Positions 25,389 to 32,968 of a stretch of 64,000 nucleotides of DNA are shown here, piece by piece. The DNA is taken from NCBI GenBank assembly GCA_002897615.1, contig BDTX01000005.1:62001-126000 (forward strand). Direction: 5' to 3'. Position 1 is the stretch's first letter, and each line of letters opens with the position of its first letter. The translations under genes were made by a program, and so were the position numbers. The stretch is from a bacterium BMS3Bbin14. GTDB taxonomy: Bacteria > Desulfobacterota > Desulfobulbia > Desulfobulbales > Desulfobulbaceae. A model generated the notes under the pieces. The model was given only the letters and a program-made list of their open reading frames with translations, did no database searches and was not told the origin of the DNA.

Positions 25389-25431
25389 GATGCAAAATCT
25401 CCTGAGATGAAAAATCTCTTGAGATGAAAAA
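25381..25431 (+). repeat. Three perfect-length 17-bp tandem repeats between fdhA and hdrA
   Basis: Three consecutive 17-mers, TCTCCTGAGATGCAAAA, TCTCCTGAGATGAAAAA and TCTCTTGAGATGAAAAA. The fdhA stop TGA lies in the first copy, and each copy carries a potential TGAGATG. They could bind a regulator, or be a polymerase-slippage expansion. Confidence 0.7.
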
Positions 25432-25480
25432 ATAAAGAAAACGAAAAAACAGAACTATATATCCTAACCTGGAGAATGAC

Positions 25481-28400
25481 ATGGGAAAAGGAATGGAACA
25501 CAGGGCCGGATCAGTCATGGTCCTTGGCGGCGGCATTGCCGGTTTGCAGGCCGCGCTGGATTTGACCGAACTCGGTTACTATGTCTACCTGGTGGAAAAG
25601 TCAGCGGTTGTCGGCGGGGTCATGGCCCAGCTCGACAAGACCTTTCCGACCAACGACTGCTCGCTCTGAATTCTGGCACCCAAGCTGGTAGAGGCCGGTC
25701 GGTCTCCAAACATCGAGATGCTTACCAATGCCGATTTCCTGGCATTGGCTGGAAAACAAGGCGATTTCACAGCCAGGATCAGGCTGCGGCCCCGCTATAT
25801 TGACACGGACAGCTGTACGGCCTGCGGTCTCTGCACCCAGTACTGCCCCCGGCACCATGTCGATCCGTACAACGAAGGCCTGGCCCTGACCCGGCCTATC
25901 CATATTGATTACGCCCAGGCGGTTCCGGCAACCTATTACATTGACCCGGAGTCCTGTCTGTATCTGCAACATGATACCTGCCAGATCTGTGTCCCGGTCT
26001 GCCAGAGCCATGCCATCAATTTCAACCAGCAGCCGGAGGAGTTGGACCTCAAGGTGGGCGCGGTGATCCTGACGCCCGGTTTCGGCAGAATTTCCGGCAA
26101 AACCCTGGCCAAGTTCGGTTACGAAGCGCATCCGGACGTGGTCACCAGCATCGAGTTCGAGCGGATGACCTCGGCTTCCGGACCGTTTCAGGGCGAGGTC
26201 AAGTGTTTTTCCGACGGCCGCCACCCGCACCGGCTGGCCTTTATCCAGTGCGTCGGCTCCCGCGACCTTGGCTGCGATAACGGCTATTGCTCTTCGGTCT
26301 GCTGCATGTATGCCATCAAGGAAGCCCTGGTGGTCAAGGAACATGATCCGGACGTGGAGATCACCATCTACTACATGGATATCCGGACCCAGGGCAAGGA
26401 TTTCGACAAGGCCCGGGAACGGGCCGAGGCCATGGGCATCAAATTTGTCCGGGCCAAGGTGGCCGGCGTCACGCCCTGGAAAAACCGCTTGCAGCTAACC
26501 TATTCGACCCTGGACGGCCGCCACGAGTTTGAGCCCGTTGACATGGTCGTTTTGTCGGTGGGTCTCGAATCGCCCAGGGACGCAGCCGGAATTGCCGATA
26601 TCACCGGCATTGAGCTGAACCGGTACGATTTTGCCAAGTCCGATACCCTGAGCCCGCTGACGACCAGGCGGGCCGGCGTGATTGTCGCCGGGGCCTTTCA
26701 GGGACCGAAGGATATCCCCGAGTCGGTGACCCAGGCCTCGGCTGCGGCGGGCATCGCCGCCGGGCTCCTGAAGAAGCAGCGCGGCCAGGGAATCGTCCAC
26801 AAGTCCTATCCCCGGGAAAAGGACATTGGAGACGAAGTCCGCATCGGGGTCTTCACCTGTCACTGCGGCATCAACATCAGTTCGGTGGTCGATGTCCATG
26901 CGGTTGACGATTCCGTGGAAGACATGGAGGGGGTGGTTTATCACACCGACTCCCTCTATTCCTGCTCCCAGGATGCCATCGAGACCCTGAAACAGACCAT
27001 TATCGAGCACAACCTGAACCGGGTGGTGATTGCCGCCTGTTCGCCGCGGACCCATGAGCCGCTTTTCCAGGAGACCCTCAAGGATGCGGGGCTCAACCCC
27101 TGCCTGGTCGAGATGGTCAATATCCGTAATCAATGCTCCTGGGTCCATGCGGCTGAACCGGAGGCTGCAACCGACAAGTCAAAGGACCTCGTCCGCATGG
27201 CTGTTGCCAAGGTCCGCGGCATGCAACCGTTGCCCGAACAGACCGTGCCGGTGATGCCCAAGGCCCTGATCGTGGGCGGCGGGATTGCCGGCATGACCGC
27301 GGCCCTGACCCTGGCAGGGCAGGGCTTCGACTCGGTTATCCTGGAACAGGGCGCCACCCTCGGCGGCCACCTCGGCCTGCTGAATCACACCCTGAGCGGC
27401 AGCGAGACGGCCAAGTATCTCAAACACCTGGTTGCGCAGGTCAAGAAGGACGGAAAGATCGAGGTGTTGACCAGCGCCCGGCTGGTGCAGATCGCCGGTT
27501 TTATCGGCAATTTCGCTTCCGTCGTCGCCACGGGAACCGGCGAGGCCGCAAAGGAACATACCGTCGACCACGGGGTGATCATTCTGGCCACCGGCGGCCA
27601 TGAGCACCGTCCGGACGGCTACCTGCTTGACAAAAGCAACAAGGTGGTGACCCAGCTGGAGCTTGAAAAACGCCTGGCCGGCAAGGCCAGAAACCGGGCG
27701 CCCGGTTCGGTGGTCATGATCCAGTGCGCCGGCTCCAGGGGCGACGACCTGAACTACTGCTCCAAGGTCTGCTGTAATCACGCGGTGAAAAACGCCCTGC
27801 AGATCAAGGAGATCAACCCGGACGCCCAGGTCATCGTCCTCTACCGGGATATGCGTACCTACGGCTTTGCCGAGGACGCCTACCGTGAAGCCCGGCTCAA
27901 GGGCGTGGTCTTTATCCCCTACGACCTCGATCATAAACCCGAGGTCTATGAGAAGGGCCGGAGCCTGCATGTGAAATTTTTTGATTCCATCCTGCGGGAA
28001 GAGACGGATTTGACCCCGGACCTGGTTGCCCTGTCCGTCGGCATTGTCCCCGACGGCACGGACGGACTGAGCAAACTCCTCAAGGCGCCGCTGACCGACG
28101 ACAGGTTCTTTCTCGAGGCCCACGTTAAGCTGCGGCCCGTCGAGCTGCCGGTTGACGGCATGTACGTCTGCGGCCTGGCCCATACGCCCAAGCCGGTGGA
28201 CGAAACCATTGCCCAGGCCCAGGCCGCCGCGGCCAAGGCGGCCATCCCGCTGGTCAAGGGGTCGGTGTCCGTTGATCCCATTGTCTCCCATGTGGACCAG
28301 GACACCTGTATCGGCTGCGGCCTCTGTGCCAGCCTGTGTCCGTTTGCGGCCATCGAGATGGTCAAGGTGGGCAAGAAGCGCAAGGCCCACACCATTGCCG

Positions 28401-28543
28401 CATCCTGCAAGGCCTGCGGCATCTGCTCCAGTCACTGCCCGACCTTCGCCATCTCCATGGGCGGTTTTACCAACGAACAGATTACCGCGCAGATCGAGGC
28501 CTTTGGCGAGGTCAGTGAAAAAGAAACCACCGAGGTATCATAA
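25481..28543 (+). CDS. hdrA: Selenocysteine HdrA-like protein with two flavin modules
   Basis: 1020 residues with in-frame TGA at 25667-25669 read as Sec63 ([15 protein letters not shown]; cysteine in ordinary HdrA). Module 1 (about 1-430): FAD motif [15 protein letters not shown], then 4Fe-4S segments ([13 protein letters not shown]) and CVGSRD...[13 protein letters not shown]. Residues near 456 ([13 protein letters not shown]) begin the HdrA Fe-S region. Module 2 restarts with a second FAD motif near 596 ([16 protein letters not shown]) and a second CAGSRG...[13 protein letters not shown]. The C-terminus has two ferredoxin clusters ([24 protein letters not shown]). HdrA proteins are the flavin hub of cytoplasmic electron-bifurcating or confurcating complexes. 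Partners here are likely FdhA and MvhD, as HdrBC are absent. Confidence 0.93.
25667..25706 (+). promoter_or_regulatory. UGA Sec codon and candidate SECIS hairpin of hdrA
   Basis: GAGGCC at 25691-25696 and GGTCTC at 25701-25706 form a six-pair stem (one G-U) with the loop GGTC, the same apical loop as in the E. coli fdhF SECIS. The loop begins 27 bases after the UGA, somewhat farther than in fdhF. Confidence 0.55.
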
Positions 28544-29145
28544 TGAGTGATGATTTCAAACCCAGGATTCTGGGCTTTCTCTGTAACTGGTGCTGCTATG
28601 CGGCGGCCGACGCCGCCGGTATTTCCCGTTACCAGTATCCGCCCAACCTGCGGACCATCAGGGTCATGTGTACGGGCCGGGTCGATCCGGCCTTTATCCT
28701 GCGCGGCTTTGTCGAGGGGGCGGACGGCATCTTCACCGGCGGCTGACAACCCGGCGAATGCCATTACCAGGTTGGTAATTACGATGCAATGGGAATGAAG
28801 GCGCTGGTTCGCAAGGTCTTACGGGAAATCGGGATTCGCGAGGAACGGCTCAACCTGCAGTGGGCGTCGGCCGCTGAAGCGCCGCTCTTTGTCCGGCAGA
28901 TCACCGATTTTACCCGGCAGATGAAAGAGCTGGGGCCGCTGGGCGAGGCCGAAGGGCTCAGCCCGGAGGAACTCCAAGAACGGCTGGCCAAGGGTCTGGC
29001 CGTGGTCAGCGACCGCAATGTCCGCGTCAGCTACGGCAATGCCGCCAAGGCGGTACGCAAGGACGGGATCTGGACCAGCGAGCATATCGACGAAATCATT
29101 ATCAATAAGACGGCCAAGTCCCTGGACAAGGCGCTGGCGGCCTGA
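28543..29145 (+). CDS. mvhD: Selenocysteine MvhD-like electron-transfer protein
   Basis: 200 residues with in-frame TGA at 28744-28746 read as Sec68: GIFTGG-U-QPGECHYQVGNYDA, where most MvhD proteins have Cys (GCHPGDCHY). Further ligands of the 2Fe-2S cluster are in GFLCNWCCYAAAD and RVMCTGRVDP. MvhD passes electrons between a hydrogenase or formate dehydrogenase and HdrA. The ATG overlaps the hdrA stop (TAATG), so the two are translationally coupled. The codons after the TGA stay in the same frame to a natural TGA at 29145. Confidence 0.93.
28744..28779 (+). promoter_or_regulatory. UGA Sec codon and candidate SECIS hairpin of mvhD
   Basis: ATTACC at 28763-28768 pairs perfectly with GGTAAT at 28774-28779 around an AGGTT loop. 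The loop holds the GGU typical of SelB-binding loops, 22 bases after the UGA. Confidence 0.65.
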
Positions 29146-29218
29146 CCGGCAAGCGTTTCTTTGCCCACTTGTATAATTTGATATTTGCATTCTTGCCGAA
29201 AAGCAGAGGATACGGAGG

Positions 29219-29265
29219 ATTTCCCTGATAATGCAGCAACTTGTTGCTGTGATTATCAGGGAAAT
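29219..29265. terminator. Long near-perfect hairpin after mvhD
   Basis: Outer stem ATTTCCCTGATAAT / ATTATCAGGGAAAT (14 pairs), then a small internal loop and CAGCAA-CTTG-TTGCTG. It can end or stabilise the long folD-to-mvhD transcript, or that of the convergent genes. There is no T-run after it. Confidence 0.6.
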
Positions 29266-29273
29266 TGTCCAGC

Positions 29274-29414
29274 TCAAGCGATTGATTGGCACGTAGCGAA
29301 GCGGAGGGGAGGTAACTGGTCACAGGGTGTGGAACTCTGCGCTATTCCGTAATTTTCTGCGAATTCCTGATCTTTGACTTTTCGCTTGGCGATGTATTTT
29401 TGAAGATCACTCAT
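29274..29414 (-). pseudogene. HigA-type antitoxin, truncated by a repeat
   Basis: ATG at 29414. The first 22 or so residues (MSDLQKYIAKRKVKDQEFAE) match the N-terminus of HigA-type helix-turn-helix antitoxins. At 29349 the frame runs into the conserved block ending CTCTGCGCTATTCC (in plus-strand orientation) and stops at 29274. The DNA-binding domain is therefore missing. It overlaps the toxin gene by eight bases, as in intact HigBA operons. Confidence 0.6.
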
Positions 29415-29706
29415 TTTTTTTATACCTCCTCTTGAAGTAATCACGTTTCCTTGTTTCAGCGGTCTTTATAGTCTGCTGAGGAGTTTTTTGAGTTTTCTTT
29501 TGGAACGCATGATTTAGTACAATCAATTTCGCTCCATCAAAAAAACCAAGTATTCTGAATATGTTATTCCCAAATACTATTCTTGCCTCCCAGATATCAT
29601 CTGTATTAGTCAATTTTTTATGTTGGCTCTTTATCGGCCTCAACATGGAGTTTTTTGATGTTGTCATCAGTTTTGCGCGGGAAAAAGACGTACCTGTCCA
29701 ATACAT
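29407..29706 (-). pseudogene. HigB/Gp49-type RelE-fold toxin, probably N-terminally broken
   Basis: The C-terminal two thirds are typical of the phage-derived Gp49-like HigB family (HKKLTNTDDIWEARIVFG, IFRILGFFDGAKLIVLNHAF, then QTIKTAETRKRDYFKR). The N-terminal 25 residues do not look like the family's first helices, which suggests a frameshift or replacement at the 5' end. HigB toxins are ribosome-associated mRNA interferases. With both toxin N-terminus and antitoxin damaged, the module is probably dead. Confidence 0.6.
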
Positions 29707-29747
29707 CTCGGAGATGTTGAGAAAAAAGGAGGCCCCCCCTGTTTATC

Positions 29748-29876
29748 TCAGCCTGTATTCAGTGCCGGAAGCATTCCCTGGTACACCATCCGTCCTTGCT
29801 TGCAATGGGGGCAGAGCAGAATATCTTTGCCTGTCAGGCGTAACACCTTTTCCGGTATCGTCTCTTTGACAAAATT
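29748..29876 (-). pseudogene. Transposase C-terminal remnant (IS91-like zinc ribbon)
   Basis: The minus-strand frame reads VKETIPEKVLRLTGKDIL, then LCPHCKQGRMVYQGMLP to a TGA at 29748-29750. The CPHC zinc-knuckle ending resembles the C-terminus of IS91-family transposases. Its 5' side is cut off by the MITE-like repeat at 29877. Confidence 0.45.
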
Positions 29877-30075
29877 CCTGAATTCGTGACGTCTCGAGGT
29901 GGCACTCCATGCAACATGTGGGTTTTATTGCATTATATGCCAAATAAACACATTTTTCGGTCTTCACCGCGCCGCCCTGTGGGGCGCCCGAGAACGGCGC
30001 ATCTGCTGCGTTGGTAACTCCTTGATATCACACCAGGATAATCAACATCGTTGCCGCCTTGCATCTGTGCCGTTT
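29877..30075 (+). repeat. MITE-like repeat, nearly full, right tip missing
   Basis: Left end CCTGAATTCGTGACGTCTCG, the AT-rich core, GCGCCGCCCTGTGGGGCG, CACCAGGATAATCAACATCG and GCCGCCTTGCATCTG, in order. The right tip is replaced by the coding end of the methyltransferase gene, which reads into the element from the other side. Confidence 0.82.
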
Positions 30076-30743
30076 TCACCCTTGTGGCCGTAGATCACCT
30101 TGGACTTCCCTGTGGGGGAAAATTCCCTGGTTACATCCTCGAAGTATTCGGCCAGGAAGGGGATTTCATCCTGTGCAAACGCCTGGTTGTGTTTAGATCC
30201 CATGCCGGCAAGGCGTATATTATACAGGAAGCGTATGAAGGGGGTCCGTGGTTCGCAATGCTCCATCATGATGAAGCGGCCGCCTGTTATCAAGACCCTT
30301 CCGACCTCGGCCAGGGCGGCGTCCCTGGTGCGTGGTTTTAGTTCGTACATGGCATGTGAACACGTTACCACCTGGAAGGTCGAGGAGTTGAAGGGCAGGG
30401 CGGCCACGTCCGCCTGGACAAAAAAGAGTGTCGCCCGGTCTCGGGGCCGACTGTATTTGGCAGAGGCCATTTTTAACATGCCAAGGGAAAAATCTGCCCC
30501 GATAACAATGGATTCCGGTCCCAGCATCCCGGCTGCCGCCAGTGCTACCGCTCCGGTACCTGTACAGATATCGAGCAGCCTGTCGCCGGCCCTGGCCCCG
30601 CTTTTTTCCAACAGGAACCTGCGTAGATATGCGTTCTTGTCCTTGCTGTGGAGGGCGATTATCCGGTCGTAAAAATGGGAGAATAAATCGTAATATCCAC
30701 GGCGCCACCGTCTTGACTCCGGTACGCTGGAATGGGTATTCAT
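30042..30743 (-). CDS. Class I SAM-dependent methyltransferase (UbiE/COQ5-like)
   Basis: 233 residues. Motif I LLDICTGTGAVALAAA near residue 58, then VIGADFSLGMLKMASAKY and QADVAALPFNSSTFQVVTC are the standard SAM-binding series of UbiE-type enzymes. ALAEVGRVLITGGRFIMMEH follows. The substrate is unknown; quinone or small lipophilic molecules are common for this type. The last 12 or so residues (GENGTDARRQRC) and the stop codon are encoded by the inverted MITE-like repeat at 29877-30075, so the native C-terminus has been replaced. Confidence 0.82.
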   Translation of the reverse strand: MNTHSSVPESRRWRRGYYDLFSHFYDRIIALHSKDKNAYLRRFLLEKSGARAGDRLLDICTGTGAVALAAAGMLGPESIVIGADFSLGMLKMASAKYSRPRDRATLFFVQADVAALPFNSSTFQVVTCSHAMYELKPRTRDAALAEVGRVLITGGRFIMMEHCEPRTPFIRFLYNIRLAGMGSKHNQAFAQDEIPFLAEYFEDVTREFSPTGKSKVIYGHKGENGTDARRQRC

Positions 30744-30831
30744 TTTGCCGTCCAGGGTCTGCGAGCCTTAGGGATATCGGCAGCCATGAGTCCGGTTGCC
30801 TCATGGGCCGGTATCATCAGGAAGCGCATTC

Positions 30832-31437
30832 CTATCTTCTTTTTATAGTGACGACTACCGCCCCGCGCAGGTCTCCGAGGTTGTAGCCGGTGGCGCGGTC
30901 ATCGGGATAGAATTTTGCAAGGGCTTTCTTCACCCCCGGTTTCATTCTTGCCCTGTGGCCGTGGCAATTGAGGCAAACACCCTTGTTGATGGTTATGGGC
31001 CGGTAAAATTTATAGGAACGGCGGCCGACCCTCTGGAGAACATAATCAGGCAGGACGGCCCCGGCATTTTTTAACAGGTGCAGAGCCCGTAATATCCCGG
31101 CTTCGTCCTTTAGCGGTGCGTCGAGCGGATTCCGGTACCGCAACGAGATCCTTTTGACCCTGACCGCTGCCGGCAGCTCACGGTTAATCCGGGCCGTCAG
31201 TTCCTGGGCCTTGGCCGCACAGAAACCCAGGGCCCCGGCCGGTCCATTTTCCCGCAGGTGTTTTTTCATCCGGCTGCCAAGGGTGCGCACCAGTTTTTTT
31301 GTCGCCATCCGGCCAAGTTGGATGATTTCCTGTCTTTCATTCGGACCTTGAGGTCCGGTTTCAGTGGCAAATACCGGGGTGCTGATCAATACTGTCAGCA
31401 GTAGCAGGCCCGGTATGAGCAGTCGATTATTTTTCAA
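30832..31437 (-). CDS. DUF3365 (Tll0287-like) haem-binding protein, exported
   Basis: The preferred start is the TTG at 31437, five bases after AGGGAG; an upstream TTG at 31458 is in frame. The N-terminus is a signal peptide (LLIPGLLLLTVLISTPVFA). Near the C-terminus lies a c-type haem motif CLNCH, followed by YPDDRATGYNLGDLRGAVVV, typical of DUF3365 sensor-like domains. Periplasmic location and haem binding follow from these features. Redox or small-ligand sensing is known for relatives but not demonstrable here. No kinase partner is adjacent. Confidence 0.8.
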   Translation of the reverse strand: MKNNRLLIPGLLLLTVLISTPVFATETGPQGPNERQEIIQLGRMATKKLVRTLGSRMKKHLRENGPAGALGFCAAKAQELTARINRELPAAVRVKRISLRYRNPLDAPLKDEAGILRALHLLKNAGAVLPDYVLQRVGRRSYKFYRPITINKGVCLNCHGHRARMKPGVKKALAKFYPDDRATGYNLGDLRGAVVVTIKRR

Positions 31438-31551
31438 AGTTTCTCCCTGTAAAACCAATAAGTTACTGATTCGAGACCAAGGTGCGGATTGTCGTATTAA
31501 GGAGGATTTTTAAATAACTGCTGAACATGGTGATCATAATCGGAAATGCGG

Positions 31552-31623
31552 TGACATCACACCAGGACAAAACATCGTTGCCGCCTTGCATATGCACAGT
31601 TCTCGAACGCTCACGGATCCAGG
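31552..31623 (+). repeat. MITE-like repeat, right-end fragment
   Basis: GACATCACACCAGGACAAAA, AACATCGTTGCCGCCTTGC and the terminus TCGAACGCTCACGGATCCAGG minus its last base match the right third of the reference element. It lies just beyond the hicA stop. Confidence 0.75.
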
Positions 31624-31626
31624 ATA

Positions 31627-31845
31627 CTATCTCCCGGCTTTCACAAATTCCTCAACCGTAATTCCTGCCTGCCTGATGGCACTGCGCAGTGTGCCGACTG
31701 CCAACTCCTTATGCCTGGGTATCACACACCCCTTATTGCCGCGTCGCATGACCACGTGGCTGCCCTTTTGCCTGGCCTCATAAAATCCCAGCTTTTTGAA
31801 GAGCCTTATTGCCTCATCCCCGGAGATCCGCGGCAACTCAGGCAT
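31627..31845 (-). CDS. hicA: HicA-type mRNA interferase toxin
   Basis: 72 residues of the YcfA/HicA dsRBD-like fold: ISGDEAIRLFKKLGFYEAR, then the catalytic-His segment QKGSHVVMRRGN and VIPRHKELAVGTLRSAIRQAG. HicA cleaves mRNA and is inhibited by HicB. The start overlaps the antitoxin stop by eight bases. The antitoxin-first gene order is common for the module. Pieces of MITE-like repeat flank the pair on both sides. Confidence 0.9.
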   Translation of the reverse strand: MPELPRISGDEAIRLFKKLGFYEARQKGSHVVMRRGNKGCVIPRHKELAVGTLRSAIRQAGITVEEFVKAGR

Positions 31846-32047
31846 GGGCCTCGACCTCGAAGGTCGTCAGGATAGGACGATAAGTTTGCTGTATCGGAAA
31901 TTCTTCCAGGTACACCTCAGTGGCCTCCTTAAGGTTCAACACCGCCTCTTCAAGTGTTTCACCCTGGCTGGCAGTGCCGACCTCGGGGCACTCGGCGACA
32001 TACAGGCCGCCTTCTTTATGGACAACCGCTGTAAATGTGTTTGTCAT
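31838..32047 (-). CDS. hicB: HicB-type antitoxin
   Basis: 69 residues with the partial RNase H-like HicB fold (FTAVVHKEGGLYVAECPEVG; ASQGETLEEAVLNLKEATEV). A strong GAGGAGG Shine-Dalgarno precedes the ATG. It lacks a long C-terminal DNA-binding extension, so the regulator of the operon is uncertain. Confidence 0.9.
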   Translation of the reverse strand: MTNTFTAVVHKEGGLYVAECPEVGTASQGETLEEAVLNLKEATEVYLEEFPIQQTYRPILTTFEVEAHA

Positions 32048-32080
32048 TTTACCTCCTCAACGAGAAAAATGAGACTGATT

Positions 32081-32142
32081 GGGCGCCCGATAACGGCGCA
32101 TCTGCTACGTTGGCAACCAGTTGATATCGCACCAGAATAATC
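32081..32142 (+). repeat. MITE-like repeat, central fragment interrupted by another repeat
   Basis: GGGCGCCCGATAACGGCGCA, GTTGGCAACCAGTTGATATC and CACCAGAATAATC are consecutive blocks of the element. After AATAATC the sequence switches to the composite repeat at 32143-32300 and then resumes as GGATAATCAAC, the next bases expected in the MITE. Confidence 0.75.
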
Positions 32143-32300
32143 GTAAACCGTCACAGGCACCCCATCTTCACGCGGTCACTCCCGCCCGCATAGAGGGACT
32201 ATAGCGAACGGAAGCGACTACGTAAATCTGTGGCACCTGTGACGGTTTACAGGTTGGATGTAAGGAATAGCGCAGAGTTTAACACCCTGTGACCAGTTGC
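32143..32300. repeat. Composite repeat: 108-bp type B palindrome plus 50-bp conserved block, inserted in a MITE
   Basis: 32143-32250 begins GTAAACCGTCACAGG and ends CCTGTGACGGTTTAC with complementary inner arms. 32251-32300 is the inverse of the block at 5032-5091 (GGAATAGCGCAGAGTTT). ATAATC occurs on both sides of the unit, consistent with a short target-site duplication. Confidence 0.75.
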
Positions 32301-32409
32301 GGATAATCAACTCTCCGGATAGCGGAATGGCCGATTATTTTGCACCCCCCTGTCAACACTTGCTGTCAGGATAGTTTTCATGCCAAAACCAAGAAAGACA
32401 ACATAATAA

Positions 32410-32438
32410 CAATTACAAAGCAGCAAGTTGAAAGTCAA
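32410..32438 (-). promoter_or_regulatory. Candidate promoter, inverted copy of the segment at 4854
   Basis: On the minus strand TTGACT, a 17-base spacer and TAATTG, with the same spacer sequence type (CAACTTGCTG) as the plus-strand copy at 4854-4882. It points toward hicBA. Confidence 0.35.
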
Positions 32439-32535
32439 TGGTTTTCGCCGGGTATCCGGGGAGCAGGGGGAGGGATCACAGGCCTTGGCCGGCGCTGATT
32501 GCCCGAGGCGTCGGTCCGGCCGGCTTGTTTTTTGC

Positions 32536-32580
32536 TTGACCGGGAGACCTGGATGGTTTATGTATCTGAGTATATGCTCA
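32536..32580 (+). promoter_or_regulatory. Candidate promoter and ArsR-type operator
   Basis: TTGACC at 32536-32541, a 17-base spacer and TATGTA at 32559-32564. Immediately downstream, TGAG-TATATG-CTCA at 32567-32580 is an imperfect dyad overlapping the transcription start region, the usual place for an ArsR/SmtB repressor. Confidence 0.5.
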
Positions 32581-32608
32581 ATTGTTAATTTTTCTTCAGG
32601 ATAAAAAC

Positions 32609-32968
32609 GTGCCAGCAAACAATTCCGAGACCTGCCATTGCCGGGTCATCCATGAAGAGCGGGTGGCAAAGGCAAAAACAACGGCCCTGGCGGAACGGGA
32701 GACCGTGGACGTAGCCCAGCTTTTCAAGGCCATGGCCGACCCCACCCGGCTCAAAATCCTCCGGGCCCTGGAGCAGGGCGAGATGTGCGTCTGCGACCTG
32801 GCCGCCTATCTCGGGGTGAGCGAGTCGGCGGTCAGTCACCAGCTGCGGCTTCTGCGGCAGCTCCACCTGGTGGCCAACCGGCGGGACGGCGCGGTTCTCT
32901 ATTACCGGCTTGATGATCACCATGTCAGTGAGCTGGTCAACCTGGCCTTGACCCATTTGAGGGAGTGA
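32609..32968 (+). CDS. ArsR/SmtB-family metal-responsive repressor
   Basis: GTG at 32609 with CAGGA upstream is favoured; a TTG at 32582 is in frame. About 119 residues. A winged helix-turn-helix is seen (LFKAMADPTRLKILRAL; LGVSESAVSHQLRLLRQL; DGAVLYYRLDD). Two thiol sites are visible: an N-terminal CHCRVIHEE and the alpha-3 motif EMCVCDL, as in ArsR and CadC-type sensors of soft metals. The TGATG overlap with the downstream permease shows coupling, so it probably represses that gene until metal binds. Confidence 0.88.
   Translation: MPANNSETCHCRVIHEERVAKAKTTALAERETVDVAQLFKAMADPTRLKILRALEQGEMCVCDLAAYLGVSESAVSHQLRLLRQLHLVANRRDGAVLYYRLDDHHVSELVNLALTHLRE

Noticed and set aside
25667-25669. Premature stop in hdrA (pseudogene)
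   Set aside because: The flanks match the HdrA Cys/Sec loop and the downstream frame is intact for more than 950 codons.
28744-28746. Premature stop in mvhD
   Set aside because: The position equals the conserved Cys in GCHPGDCHY and the frame continues to a natural end; a SECIS-like hairpin follows.
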